This document shows positions 26,449 through 35,891 of a stretch of 64,000 nt of DNA, piece after piece. The stretch comes from Legionella fallonii LLAP-10 (lineage in GTDB: Bacteria > Pseudomonadota > Gammaproteobacteria > Legionellales > Legionellaceae): NCBI RefSeq assembly GCF_000953135.1, contig NZ_LN614827.1:301001-365000 (forward strand). The letters run 5' to 3'. Each line of letters begins with the position of its first letter. Positions within the stretch are counted from its first letter, which is position 1. Under the pieces are notes generated by a model, which did not search any database, was not told the origin of the DNA, and saw only the letters and a program-made list of their open reading frames with translations. The translations under genes and the position numbers were made by a program.

Positions 26449-28596
26449 ATGCCGCAGTTTCACTTAAAACGTGTCAAAACTCCTATTTTGATGCAGATGG
26501 AAACAGTAGACTGTGGTGCTGCTGCCCTTGGAATCATTTTGGCATACCATAGGTGTTATATGCCTCTTGAAGTACTCCGTACCGAATGTTTAGTCGCTCG
26601 CGACGGAGTAAGTGTATCTAATCTTATTAAGGCTGCTCGCCGTTATGGAATGGATGCTACTGTTTATCAACAAGGGTTATTTCCAGACATTAAATTGCCT
26701 GCCATTTTATTTTGGAATTGCAAACATTATGTAGTTCTTGAAGGAAGTAAAGGGAATAAGGTTTATATCAATGATCCCAAGCAAGGCCGGCAGGTGATTG
26801 ATTGGCAGATGTTCAACAAGCAGTTTTCAGGAATAGTCATTCAATTGCAAGTAAATGCTGATTTTAGAAAAACCAGCAAGCCCAGACACGGGGCCGTCGA
26901 TTTATTGCCTTTTTTTCGTGAGCAGCGACGCTCATTAGCCTGGTTGTCTTTGAGTGTTATCATGCTGTCATTGCTTAATGTAAGCCCATTAATTTTTACT
27001 AAGTTATTTGTGGATAAAATCGTTTCCCATCATGGGAGCTATAGTACGAGTTGGCTTTTAGCGGTAATGAGTTGTCTATTAATACTGCAGTTGTTGGTGT
27101 CCTACAGCAGTAGAAAGTTATTTCGTGTTTTAGAGACACGATTTGCAGTACAGTTGAGTAAAAAACTTATTCATCACTTGTTACACTTACCATTGCGATT
27201 TTTTGCTTTTAGACGCGCTGGAGATTTAGTTTATCGCATACAAGCTGTCGATCGTCTCGCTGGGGCGCCATGGTCTGCTTTTTGTTCTATGGTTATTGCC
27301 ATGAGCCAAAGCACTATTTCCTTTATACTGATGTTTCTTTATAGTCCTTTATTGAGCGTAATTGCCTTAGTTGGTATGACTATTTATTTTGCTGCAATAA
27401 AGTATTGTCAAAAAAAATGGCAGCATATTGCCCATGTCGTTAAGGCACGTATGACCGAGTTAACTGGGTTAACGGCCACTTACCTCTCTACGGTGACGCA
27501 AATCAAAGCACAATGTTCGGAGGAGGTCTACTTCGTCAAATGGCAGCAATTTCTAAACAATTATTTAGGTGCTCATCATCAGGTATCGGGTAAGCAACAG
27601 CTGCTTCAGTTAATCTCTTTATCGCTCTTCTCCTCAGGTTATCTTGGTGTATTAGTCTTAGGCATTTATTTTGTTAGCCAAAATCGAATGACTCTTGGGG
27701 AAATGATGGCATGCCAGGTTTTATTCTTGTCATTTAATGAAGCATTGATGCACCATATGAAATTGGGTCATCAACGTGAGCAAATAGAAGCTGATTTACA
27801 AAGCATTGCTGATATTACTCAGTACCCTATGGAATCGATAAAAACGCAATCTGTAGTTAAGAGGCAACAATCTATGGGTAAAATCCAAGTCGTTGATCTC
27901 ATCTTTGGTTATAGCCGTGAATTCAAGCCTTTGTTTAATCAACTTCATCTAACTATTGAACCAGGAACCCAAGTGGCTTTGGTTGGAGCTTCGGGCTGTG
28001 GCAAAAGTACGCTAATCCATTTGCTTGCGGGTCTTTATCAGCCATGGTCTGGTACCATTTTGATTGATGGTATTCCCTTATCTGATTATTCAATAGCAGA
28101 AAGAGCGCGCTTGATCGGCGTTGTTGGCCAACAACAATTTTTTTATCAAGGCAGTATTAAAGAGAATCTTTGTTTGTGGCAAGACGGTTATTCCAATACA
28201 GAGATCATGGCCGCATTACAGATGGCTTGTCTTGATGATTGGATAACACAAATTGAGGATGGACTTGAATATCAGTTATTGGATGGAGCGACTAATATCA
28301 GCGGCGGGCAGCGGCAACGACTGGAAATTGCGCGGACGCTATTGGCTAAACCCCCAATTTTACTGCTAGATGAGGCAACCAGCTCCTTAGATCCGCTGAT
28401 TGAAGAACAGATTAAGAAAAACTTGCGTCGCTATGCTGCGACCAAAATTGTCGTGGCGCATAGGCTCAATACCATTCACGATGCAGATACCCTCTTTATC
28501 CTCAAAACCGGGCAAATAGTTGATTGTGGTTCGCAAAAACAGCTGATTACCAAAAAGAGTCCTGCATTTGCAGAGTTATTCGCTCTATCAAACTAA
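26449..28596 (+). CDS. C39 peptidase-containing ABC exporter (PCAT/bacteriocin type)
   Basis: 715 residues. An N-terminal C39 peptidase domain has Q16, catalytic C22 in METVDCGAAAL, H93 in KHYVVLEG and D109 in YINDP. Six membrane helices occupy ~155-430. The nucleotide domain has Walker A GASGCGKST, signature ISGGQRQR and Walker B ILLLDEATSSLD. Such proteins cut the leader after Gly-Gly and export the peptide. It directly follows the precursor gene, which carries Gly-Gly at residues 43-44. Confidence 0.95.
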   Translation: MPQFHLKRVKTPILMQMETVDCGAAALGIILAYHRCYMPLEVLRTECLVARDGVSVSNLIKAARRYGMDATVYQQGLFPDIKLPAILFWNCKHYVVLEGSKGNKVYINDPKQGRQVIDWQMFNKQFSGIVIQLQVNADFRKTSKPRHGAVDLLPFFREQRRSLAWLSLSVIMLSLLNVSPLIFTKLFVDKIVSHHGSYSTSWLLAVMSCLLILQLLVSYSSRKLFRVLETRFAVQLSKKLIHHLLHLPLRFFAFRRAGDLVYRIQAVDRLAGAPWSAFCSMVIAMSQSTISFILMFLYSPLLSVIALVGMTIYFAAIKYCQKKWQHIAHVVKARMTELTGLTATYLSTVTQIKAQCSEEVYFVKWQQFLNNYLGAHHQVSGKQQLLQLISLSLFSSGYLGVLVLGIYFVSQNRMTLGEMMACQVLFLSFNEALMHHMKLGHQREQIEADLQSIADITQYPMESIKTQSVVKRQQSMGKIQVVDLIFGYSREFKPLFNQLHLTIEPGTQVALVGASGCGKSTLIHLLAGLYQPWSGTILIDGIPLSDYSIAERARLIGVVGQQQFFYQGSIKENLCLWQDGYSNTEIMAALQMACLDDWITQIEDGLEYQLLDGATNISGGQRQRLEIARTLLAKPPILLLDEATSSLDPLIEEQIKKNLRRYAATKIVVAHRLNTIHDADTLFILKTGQIVDCGSQKQLITKKSPAFAELFALSN

Positions 28597-28618
28597 AGTG
28601 GCTAAGGAGACTGATTCG

Positions 28619-30334
28619 TTGAGCATAAGAGCAGAAGAGCAAGTGATAAGCCTTAAAAAATTGCTTTATTCTTTTTGGTTAGAAAATAAATTCTTATGTT
28701 GCTGCATGATGCTGTTATTTCTTCTGACGGCACTAATCAGTATGTTTCGCCCTGTTATCGCCGGGTCTGTGTTTCATGGCTATCAAATAAAACAGGTTAG
28801 ACTCATAACTGACTCGGTGTATGCCTTATTAGTATGCAATGGATTTATTATTATTTTGAGTGCGGTACGAGCGCTCATTTATATGCGTTGTGAAATAAAA
28901 GTCCTATTGCAGCTGCAAAAAGCGGCAATGAAAAAGGTATTACAGCTACCCTTAGATTTTTTTGATCGCTATACTACGGGGGATTTAGTTCATCGTGTTT
29001 TGTGGGTCACTTCACTCAGTCAGTTATTGCAGGTTAACCAATTAGGCGTTGTTTTTTCATTTTTGAGTTTGCTCGTCAGTTTTAGCCTGATGTTTTATTT
29101 TAATTGGCAGCTGACACTCGTGGTGTTTCTCTTAGTCGCTCTTTTTACCTTGTTTGCCGTATTGAGTTCTTTGCGTCTTTTGCCGTATTTGGAAGAACAT
29201 GCAACGGATGTTGGACGGGCTTATGGTTTTTTATATCAGGTAATTAATGGGATTACACGCATTAAATTATTTTCTCGTCAATCTAATGTAGCGTCTTTAT
29301 GGAATGCAATGTACGTTTCTTCTCGTCATAGGCTACAAAGCACTTACAGTAAAGGCGTTTTAGGTTATGCCTTTTTTAATAGCATTCCGCTATTGCTTTT
29401 GCTCATTGTTTTTGCTGTGAGCTTACTACAACGCGAGAGCATCTCCTCTCCGTATTTTGTCGTATTTTTTTGTGGCTTATGTTTGCTAATGACCAATATA
29501 GTCACGTTTTACCTCAATGCGGGGGGACTGATCGACGCCTTGATCGCCTATAGACGTATTCAACCTATTCTTGATTTTCCCATTGAAACAACATCAACTA
29601 ATTCGATTGGCACGGATGAGTTTATTGAGCATATTAGTATGCGAGACCTTTATTTTTCGTATCCTAATTCCAAAATATCTGTTTTAAAGGGAGTCAATTG
29701 CCAGATCTCCCAAGGACAGCATGTGGCTTTCGTCGGTTTATCTGGTTCAGGGAAATCTACGCTGATAAAATTATTATTGGGATTTTATTTTCCTCAGCAA
29801 GGCCAGGTTGCCATCAATGGCAAACCCTTGCAAGAGCTTGATTTACCTCGATTGCGTTCTAATATTGGCGTCGCTTTGCAAGATGGTCAATTAATGAATG
29901 GTTCTATTTTGGAAAATATTATTGGCCACTCAGCTGCTACAGAAGAGGAGGCTTGGCAAATGCTTGCTGAACTAGGAATGCATCAATTTATTCATGCATT
30001 ACCTATGGGCATTCACACCGTTGTAGCACAACACATGAATCTTTTGTCCGGTGGACAAAAACAAATGTTATTAATAGCAAGGGCTTTAGTCGGTAAGCCA
30101 CAACTATTGATATTAGATGAGGCCACTAATTCCTTGGATGAGGTAGTTCAGGAAATGGTTATTAAGCGCATCAATCAATTAGCAATAACTCGAATTACCA
30201 TTGCTCATCGCCTGTCTACTGTCAAAGATGTAGATAAAATCTTTGTGTTGCATCAAGGAGTCATTGCTGAGGCTGGCAGCTACCAGCAATTGCTTAAGCA
30301 AGAAGGTTTCTTTGCTCAATTAGCCACGAGTTAG
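28619..30334 (+). CDS. ABC exporter (fused membrane/ATPase), second transporter of the cluster
   Basis: 571 residues from a TTG at 28619 with AGGAG 9 bases upstream; an ATG at 28568, inside the previous gene, is the alternative. Membrane helices fill ~25-290, followed by an ATPase with Walker A GLSGSGKST, signature LLSGGQKQ and LLILDEATNSLD. It has no C39 domain. It may form a heterodimer with the peptidase-exporter, give immunity, or move the product by itself. No membrane-fusion protein or TolC-like gene is found nearby. Confidence 0.9.
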   Translation: MSIRAEEQVISLKKLLYSFWLENKFLCCCMMLLFLLTALISMFRPVIAGSVFHGYQIKQVRLITDSVYALLVCNGFIIILSAVRALIYMRCEIKVLLQLQKAAMKKVLQLPLDFFDRYTTGDLVHRVLWVTSLSQLLQVNQLGVVFSFLSLLVSFSLMFYFNWQLTLVVFLLVALFTLFAVLSSLRLLPYLEEHATDVGRAYGFLYQVINGITRIKLFSRQSNVASLWNAMYVSSRHRLQSTYSKGVLGYAFFNSIPLLLLLIVFAVSLLQRESISSPYFVVFFCGLCLLMTNIVTFYLNAGGLIDALIAYRRIQPILDFPIETTSTNSIGTDEFIEHISMRDLYFSYPNSKISVLKGVNCQISQGQHVAFVGLSGSGKSTLIKLLLGFYFPQQGQVAINGKPLQELDLPRLRSNIGVALQDGQLMNGSILENIIGHSAATEEEAWQMLAELGMHQFIHALPMGIHTVVAQHMNLLSGGQKQMLLIARALVGKPQLLILDEATNSLDEVVQEMVIKRINQLAITRITIAHRLSTVKDVDKIFVLHQGVIAEAGSYQQLLKQEGFFAQLATS

Positions 30335-30394
30335 AAGCCGAGAGCTGTAATAATCGTTCTTAATAACCATATATTATGATACACTGCACGAATT

Positions 30395-31042
30395 ATGAAA
30401 ATTATCTTATCACTATTATTTTTTATCAGTGCCTTTGCTCATGCTTTTTCTTGTTATGAGCCACAAGTAATCCATCAAAAACCCATACAATTTGATAAAA
30501 AACGTATTGCCTTAACTCGGGAATATCAATTAAGCCATTATGGTATTGATTCAAAATCTATTAATATAGAACCGAAAATGATCGTGTTGCATTGGACCTG
30601 CATCTCCGATTTTAATTTGACCTTTCGCATTTTTAATAAATCAACTTTGCCAGATAACAGACATGATAAACTACCAGGTGATTTAAATGTTTCCAGTCAT
30701 TTTATAGTGGATAGAGATGGCAGTATTTATCAGCTCATGCCTGAAACTTGGATGGCGCGACATGTCATTGGTTTAAATCATTATGCCATAGGAATTGAAA
30801 ATATTGGTGGTGTCGATGGGAAAGATGATTTAACAAAAGCCCAAGAAAAGGCTAATGCCTTCCTTGTTTGCTATTTAAAGAAAAAATATCCTGCTATAAA
30901 ATACGTCATTGGCCATAATGATTATTTGCAATATAAAAACACCTCGTTATGGATAGAGAAAGATCCTAATTACCAAACAGATAAAACTGATCCAGGTCCG
31001 ACATTCGTAAAGAGAGTTAAAAAATTGATTGCTAATTCTTGA
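30395..31042 (+). CDS. Secreted N-acetylmuramoyl-L-alanine amidase (Amidase_2)
   Basis: 215 residues with a signal peptide ending SAFAHA|FS. The zinc site of the AmpD/PGRP fold is present: H66 in VLHWT, H174 in IGHNDY and D199 in KTDPGP; SSHFIVDRDGSIYQL and IGIENIGG are also typical. It cleaves the amide between N-acetylmuramic acid and L-Ala in peptidoglycan, in the periplasm or outside the cell. It is 60 bp past the exporter, without overlap, so its link to the RiPP cluster is uncertain. Confidence 0.9.
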   Translation: MKIILSLLFFISAFAHAFSCYEPQVIHQKPIQFDKKRIALTREYQLSHYGIDSKSINIEPKMIVLHWTCISDFNLTFRIFNKSTLPDNRHDKLPGDLNVSSHFIVDRDGSIYQLMPETWMARHVIGLNHYAIGIENIGGVDGKDDLTKAQEKANAFLVCYLKKKYPAIKYVIGHNDYLQYKNTSLWIEKDPNYQTDKTDPGPTFVKRVKKLIANS

Positions 31043-31054
31043 ACTCTATTGTAA

Positions 31055-31076
31055 GTCGGGCAACAAGCTACCCGAC
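31055..31076. terminator. Hairpin between convergent genes
   Basis: A 6-bp GC-rich stem gtcggg/cccgac with a 10-base loop lies between the amidase gene and the next minus-strand gene. There is no T run, so a terminator role is only likely. Confidence 0.4.
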
Positions 31077-31111
31077 GTTGTAGTACTCTAAGGAACACAT
31101 TATTGCAAGGA

Positions 31112-32515
31112 TCAACATTGGATATTTAGATTAACTGTTTTATCTTCAGCTTCTTGATGTTCATTATCTACCACATTATCTTCTGCTGGAGTTCTTAATT
31201 CCTCTCTTAGATCCAGCAGGTCATTTTTTAAACCACTCTCTCGTGTAAAGCGCTCTTGGTCCGCTTTTTCTTCAGCGGTAGTGAGACTGCCAATGAGGAT
31301 AGCGCGCAAAACGCGCAAAATAATGTGCATCAATGGCTTTGGCGGCTCAGCTTTTAGAAGATCTACATCAACTTGTTCTACAAAGGTTTCTACAGCAGCA
31401 TTGTATTTATTAAGCATTTGGTCTCTCATGCCATCAGCAGAAAGATGAGGATATGCTTCGGGGATGTATAGGGCTGATTGTAATTGATCATGTAATTTAC
31501 CAAGCCTAGACCTTAGTGAAGTTAAATAATGCGGTAATGGAGAGTCTATACTGTTCTCTTTAATATGTTGTTCACTACGCTCTCTAATTACCTGCTGCGC
31601 TTGCTCAACTAAGGCATTAAACGTTGCTATTTTTTCTTGAGTCACCGCAAGAGATGGTTGGGGTTTCGGATCTTGCAATATCTCTATTTTAAAATTTGTA
31701 GCTAGAGTATTTAACGGCGCCATCACCTTATCCAGGAAATACTGAAGATTAGTGTCAAGGAATAGTTGTGCCTCCTCTCTACAAGCAGAGGCTTCCGCTA
31801 AAGCGGTTAATAATTCTTTAGGAGGGCTGTTTTTATTTTCTAATACCGCAGCGATTCGTTGGATTTTATCTGCAACCTGTTGATTGAGCTCATCGATATT
31901 AGTGAACGATATATGGGATTTCGGTGACGTTGTTGCGTTATTGCGTGGTACAAAATCTTTTGTAGCGGTTTGTAACTGAAGAATTTTTTCATGCAGTCGT
32001 TCTACTTGAACTGCTGCCGCTCGCTCCTTAGGCGATTGTTGGTATTGTTCAAGGCTCTGTGCATAATTTACGGTAATAGAATCAAGGACAACTCTGGCTA
32101 TTTCTGCTTCCTTTTCGGCAAAAACAGCTTCTTCTCCCTTTTTAGCAACAACAATCCCATGTTCTATTTCACCGGAAGCCAGTGTGGCATAATTTTCAAG
32201 ACCAATGGCTTTAATGACATCATCTTGTAAGCGAGTTTTATTTTTATTAAGTAGTATCTCTGCTGCATCATTTAGGATAGGGCGCATATAGGCATCCATA
32301 TTTCCCGCCCTGGCTAAGTTCTCTATAAATACATCCCTGTCTACTATTGGAGTTACAAGAGTATCAAATAGTCTTGATAATTTGCCTAAGTTGGTACTGA
32401 CAGCATCTTGCACAATTTTTCTTGCTTGATTTTGAGATCCATGAGGATTAGGTGGTTTTTTCAAATGTTCAATAAAATGTTCTTTGAAATAATCAATAAA
32501 AATTTTATCAGTCAC
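31112..32515 (-). CDS. Coiled-coil protein of unknown function; effector candidate
   Basis: 467 residues from a GTG with a strong AAGGAG site 8 bases upstream. It is almost entirely helical, Glu/Gln/Lys/Ala-rich, with no signal peptide. A short hydrophobic stretch HIILRVLRAILIGSLTTAEE lies near residue 400, and the tail is acidic (EDNVVDNEHQEAEDK). No family was recognised. Its size, composition and surroundings fit a Dot/Icm substrate. Confidence 0.6.
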   Translation of the reverse strand: MTDKIFIDYFKEHFIEHLKKPPNPHGSQNQARKIVQDAVSTNLGKLSRLFDTLVTPIVDRDVFIENLARAGNMDAYMRPILNDAAEILLNKNKTRLQDDVIKAIGLENYATLASGEIEHGIVVAKKGEEAVFAEKEAEIARVVLDSITVNYAQSLEQYQQSPKERAAAVQVERLHEKILQLQTATKDFVPRNNATTSPKSHISFTNIDELNQQVADKIQRIAAVLENKNSPPKELLTALAEASACREEAQLFLDTNLQYFLDKVMAPLNTLATNFKIEILQDPKPQPSLAVTQEKIATFNALVEQAQQVIRERSEQHIKENSIDSPLPHYLTSLRSRLGKLHDQLQSALYIPEAYPHLSADGMRDQMLNKYNAAVETFVEQVDVDLLKAEPPKPLMHIILRVLRAILIGSLTTAEEKADQERFTRESGLKNDLLDLREELRTPAEDNVVDNEHQEAEDKTVNLNIQC

Positions 32516-33013
32516 GAAAAAAACTCCTTTTAGGCTACCTTATTCAATTATAGTCAATACTTGTATAATCAATGCTTAAGAGATTATGAACAATTAATAA
32601 TGTAGTGTTATGGTAGCTGCGATAATAAGGGGGCTAATACTTCGATGGTACAAAACGCCCCTTCGCCTGCGTAAGACGTTTTGTTTAGAAATCGATAATA
32701 ATGCACGGGTGAGGGCTGAGGTATTTCCACCAATTTTGATTAAAGATCGAATTACCGTGGCTTGACCCCGGTATCTACAAGAGGGGTAATTGTTAGTTTA
32801 AGCCCAAGAAATAGACTGGATTATGAAGAAATAGAGGTGATTTAATAATGCAACGTGGGGATACCGTGGTCAAGCCACGGTAATTCGAGAGAAGTTATCA
32901 TTTTGTGGGGATACCTCTGGGGCGAGGGGCTGAAATAGGTCTTACTATTTAGCCTGTGAGGGGCAGCGAGATATCTGGCTCCGTGCTCCAGGCGCAGGCA
33001 TTTACTTGTAAAG
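32516..33013. other. Intergenic region with MITE-like element
   Basis: It holds the repeat at 32716-32920. On both sides is degenerate repeat sequence (~32650-32715 resembles ~8795-8870). No gene seen. Confidence 0.6.
32716..32920 (-). mobile_element. MITE-like element, copy B
   Basis: About 205 bp with terminal inverted repeats (ctgaggtat... and ...atacctctg) and internal arms containing the dyad cgaattaccgtggcttg / caagccacggtaattcg. The reverse complement matches the element at 45996-46222 along its length with small gaps. Flanking octamers ggtgaggg (32708-32715) and ggcgaggg (32921-32928) differ at one base, a decayed target duplication. There is no coding capacity. Confidence 0.8.
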
Positions 33014-33973
33014 CTATCCTGCTTTCATGCGGATATTGGCTGATTGGCATTGCATGTCAAACGTTTTGATAAAATCAATTAACTTTTGTTTAAGAGCTGG
33101 TAAATCATTAGTAAGCCTGGTTTGTTTCAGTATGGTAAGTTCAGTTAAATCCTTATGCGCAGAAGTATACGTACCTCTCATATAATTAACAGCGGTACAT
33201 TCTTTGGCTCCTTTGATGACTGCGTATTCTGATTTTTCTACAATTTCTTCTATAGGTTGCCCTGTCCACCACGGTTCATTTTGTTTGGTTATTGGATGAA
33301 GGAACGTCAATGAATGACTCAATGTATCACCGTTAAATGCTTCAGGAGCACAATAATGTTGCGCTATATGAGTAGGAGCATACAGCTGGGCTCTTCTCAT
33401 ATCTTTTTTCCAGAAGTTGATTTGCTCATGCCATTCCCAGGAGTTAAAATTAGTTACAAAAGTTTGCAATACGGCGAGAATCGAAAAATCATAATGGCTT
33501 TCACAATGATCTTTACCGTTCAATAAATAAGTAATTCCATGCTGCTCGTGATGTTCTAGTTGAGCCAGTAATTGTAGAGCAATCTGTTTGCCTTGTTCAT
33601 CATAAGGCAGGCAATCTACCATCATGGGCCCCATAAATTTGACATCTAATGCCCATAAAATATACTCCCAAACAGAGCACTCCTCGAAAATTCGTATAGA
33701 TTTATCTATTATCAAGCCGCGTTTTACTAGTAATTGAGGGTATCTCGTCAACATGTGCTGAATTTCTAATGACTCCCTCTCTATCAAGCAATCAGCAAGT
33801 CTGGCTCTTAGGCGCTCTGCTTTAGCCAATCTATAAAAGGTTCGACAAGTAAACGCAAACATATTATGACTGAGCCTATTGTCCTGCAATTCAGTTCGAA
33901 TATTATCGGTTAATTCTTCAGATAAAAAATTAAAGGGGGCTAATTGTTCTGTTTCGTCATGTTTTTCGTACAT
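33014..33973 (-). CDS. F-box-like protein of a Legionella effector family (candidate)
   Basis: 319 residues from the ATG at 33973 (an in-frame GTG lies 9 bases upstream). The N-terminus FNFLSEELTDNIRTEL ... FAFTCRTFYRLAKAERLR has the LPxEL...C+xF layout of F-box domains, which dock to Skp1 in host ubiquitin ligases. It continues with IQHMLTRYPQLLVKRG, WEYILWALDVKFM and MVDCLPYDEQGKQ, a pattern I associate with a recurrent Legionella effector domain. No transmembrane part. The F-box call rests on pattern only. Confidence 0.6.
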   Translation of the reverse strand: MYEKHDETEQLAPFNFLSEELTDNIRTELQDNRLSHNMFAFTCRTFYRLAKAERLRARLADCLIERESLEIQHMLTRYPQLLVKRGLIIDKSIRIFEECSVWEYILWALDVKFMGPMMVDCLPYDEQGKQIALQLLAQLEHHEQHGITYLLNGKDHCESHYDFSILAVLQTFVTNFNSWEWHEQINFWKKDMRRAQLYAPTHIAQHYCAPEAFNGDTLSHSLTFLHPITKQNEPWWTGQPIEEIVEKSEYAVIKGAKECTAVNYMRGTYTSAHKDLTELTILKQTRLTNDLPALKQKLIDFIKTFDMQCQSANIRMKAG

Positions 33974-34057
33974 TAGTTGCACTCACATTTAATGAGCCTA
34001 TATGGTACAGCGAGACTCATTATTGTTCAATGATGTTGTATTAGGTTCTTCTGGTTT

Positions 34058-35689
34058 CTACGATTTCAAGGCGGCATAGCCTGGAATGGCGCTTAAGTTG
34101 ATAGTGCCAAGGTCGGTTTTACCCAGGAACTCATTAGCATAATGTTGATATATTTCGGCATCCATAAAAACATCGAACAAATCAGGATCTATATGTCCTT
34201 CCATTTTCATCGTTCCTAAAACACTTAAGGCTGTCGGTAGTGACATCGCCTTTTTGTAGGGTCTATCGCGGGCAGTTAAGGCTTCAAAAATATCCGCTAT
34301 AGCGATAATACGTGCTGGTAAAGGCATCTGCTCTTTAGTTAACCCTCGGGGATATCCCGTTCCATCCATTTTTTCATGATGACTGCCGGCTAACTGAGGT
34401 ACGTTTTTTAGATTTTTGGGATAGGGGAGTGACTCAAGCATTTTTATAGTCATGGTGACGTGGTTATTAATTATGTTTCGTTCTTGATGAGACAAAGTGC
34501 CCTTCTGTATTTTGAGCATATGTACTTCTAACTCGGATAAAAAGGGCTCCTTCTGGCCGGATGGGCCTATCCAATAGCGCCTGGCAATCTCATTGATAAC
34601 GTCGAGTTTTCGTGGATCAAATTGTTCCCCGCCGATATTACATTCACGGATAACTGCACGTTCGTTGTCCAGTTGATGCAATTGCTCCTGTAGATTTTTA
34701 TTGCTTTGCAAATTGAAGATGCTACCGGTGATCTTTTGGAGCTGTTCTTGTAGCTCATGAATGATGGCATCTCGTTTTAGTACTTCAAAACGAGTGTCGA
34801 TTAAGTATACTCCATCAATGATCATTTCTAGTTTGGTGGCCTTATCCACCACCGCTTCAGGGGTAGTGATTTTGCCACAATCATGTAGCCACGCGGCGAC
34901 CTCTAACTCATAGAGTTCGTCGTCAGTCATATTAAATTCTTTTAGTGGCCCTTTGTCTATTTTGCAAGCAGCTAGAGCTATCATACGAGCAAGAACCGGG
35001 ACTCTTCGACAATGTCCTCCTGTATAAGGTGACTTTTTATCAATAGCCTTGGCAATGAGTTGTATCAGGGCATCAAACAGGCCTCTCTGAGCATTGATGA
35101 GTTGGCGGTTGGTAATTGTTACCGCGGCTTGGGAGGCCAATGATTCCACTATCTGTTGGTCTAAGGGAGAAAATGGAGTAATTGTTCTTGTTTGGGGATC
35201 TAGAGGATTGATGAGTTGAAGCACGCCAATGACTTCATTTAAATGATTGGTCATAGGAACAACAAGGAAGGATTGAGAGCGGTACCCAGTTGATTTATCA
35301 AAATTCTTAGTTCCCGATAAATCAAATTTCTTATTATGATACGCATCTTTAATATTAATAGTTTTTCTGCTTATTGCCGCCCAGGGAGCTAGCATTCGAT
35401 CATTGGCTCGACCTTGTTTATCATACAAGGGTAAGTTGGCAAATGTTACTTTATCTTTGCTGGTGCCACCTAGATGAATATTCATAGAGGTATTGATCAT
35501 GATTTCAAATTTCAGTTCTTTATCTTCAGTACAGGTATAGAGAGTTCCTCCGTCAGCATGAGTGATTTGTTGCGCTTTTTGCAGAATTAATTCTAATAAG
35601 CGAACATGATCTTTTTCTGCAGATAGAGCGGTGCCTATATCCGTAATTTCCTTCAGTAATTGAGAAAAGTGATTTTCGGTCAACGTCAT
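34058..35689 (-). CDS. GAF/HD-GYP domain phosphodiesterase
   Basis: 543 residues. A GAF domain covers ~28-195 (ADGGTLYTC, FLVVPMTNHLNEVIGVLQLINP). The HD-GYP domain follows: HD pair H269-D270 in LHDCGKI, and HHEKMDGTGYP (437-447), IADIFEALTARDRPYK. Between the two motifs is an insertion of roughly 100 residues with coiled coil, which is unusual for HD-GYP. HD-GYP enzymes hydrolyse c-di-GMP. No membrane segment or receiver domain, so activity is probably set by a small ligand bound to GAF. Confidence 0.92.
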   Translation of the reverse strand: MTLTENHFSQLLKEITDIGTALSAEKDHVRLLELILQKAQQITHADGGTLYTCTEDKELKFEIMINTSMNIHLGGTSKDKVTFANLPLYDKQGRANDRMLAPWAAISRKTINIKDAYHNKKFDLSGTKNFDKSTGYRSQSFLVVPMTNHLNEVIGVLQLINPLDPQTRTITPFSPLDQQIVESLASQAAVTITNRQLINAQRGLFDALIQLIAKAIDKKSPYTGGHCRRVPVLARMIALAACKIDKGPLKEFNMTDDELYELEVAAWLHDCGKITTPEAVVDKATKLEMIIDGVYLIDTRFEVLKRDAIIHELQEQLQKITGSIFNLQSNKNLQEQLHQLDNERAVIRECNIGGEQFDPRKLDVINEIARRYWIGPSGQKEPFLSELEVHMLKIQKGTLSHQERNIINNHVTMTIKMLESLPYPKNLKNVPQLAGSHHEKMDGTGYPRGLTKEQMPLPARIIAIADIFEALTARDRPYKKAMSLPTALSVLGTMKMEGHIDPDLFDVFMDAEIYQHYANEFLGKTDLGTINLSAIPGYAALKS

Positions 35690-35891
35690 TTTTAAATCAT
35701 GTGTATTAAAGGGTATGGTTAGATTATAGTAAACATTGTATAAAATGTTCTCATGAAGTATAATGAGCGGCCATACTGGTTGGCCATAAATTGATTTTTA
35801 TTAAACAAGGAAATGAATATTAAACGTGCAATATGGATGTAAAAAGCTATTAATTAAACGGCTAACTTCATTTTATATTGTGGATCTTTAA

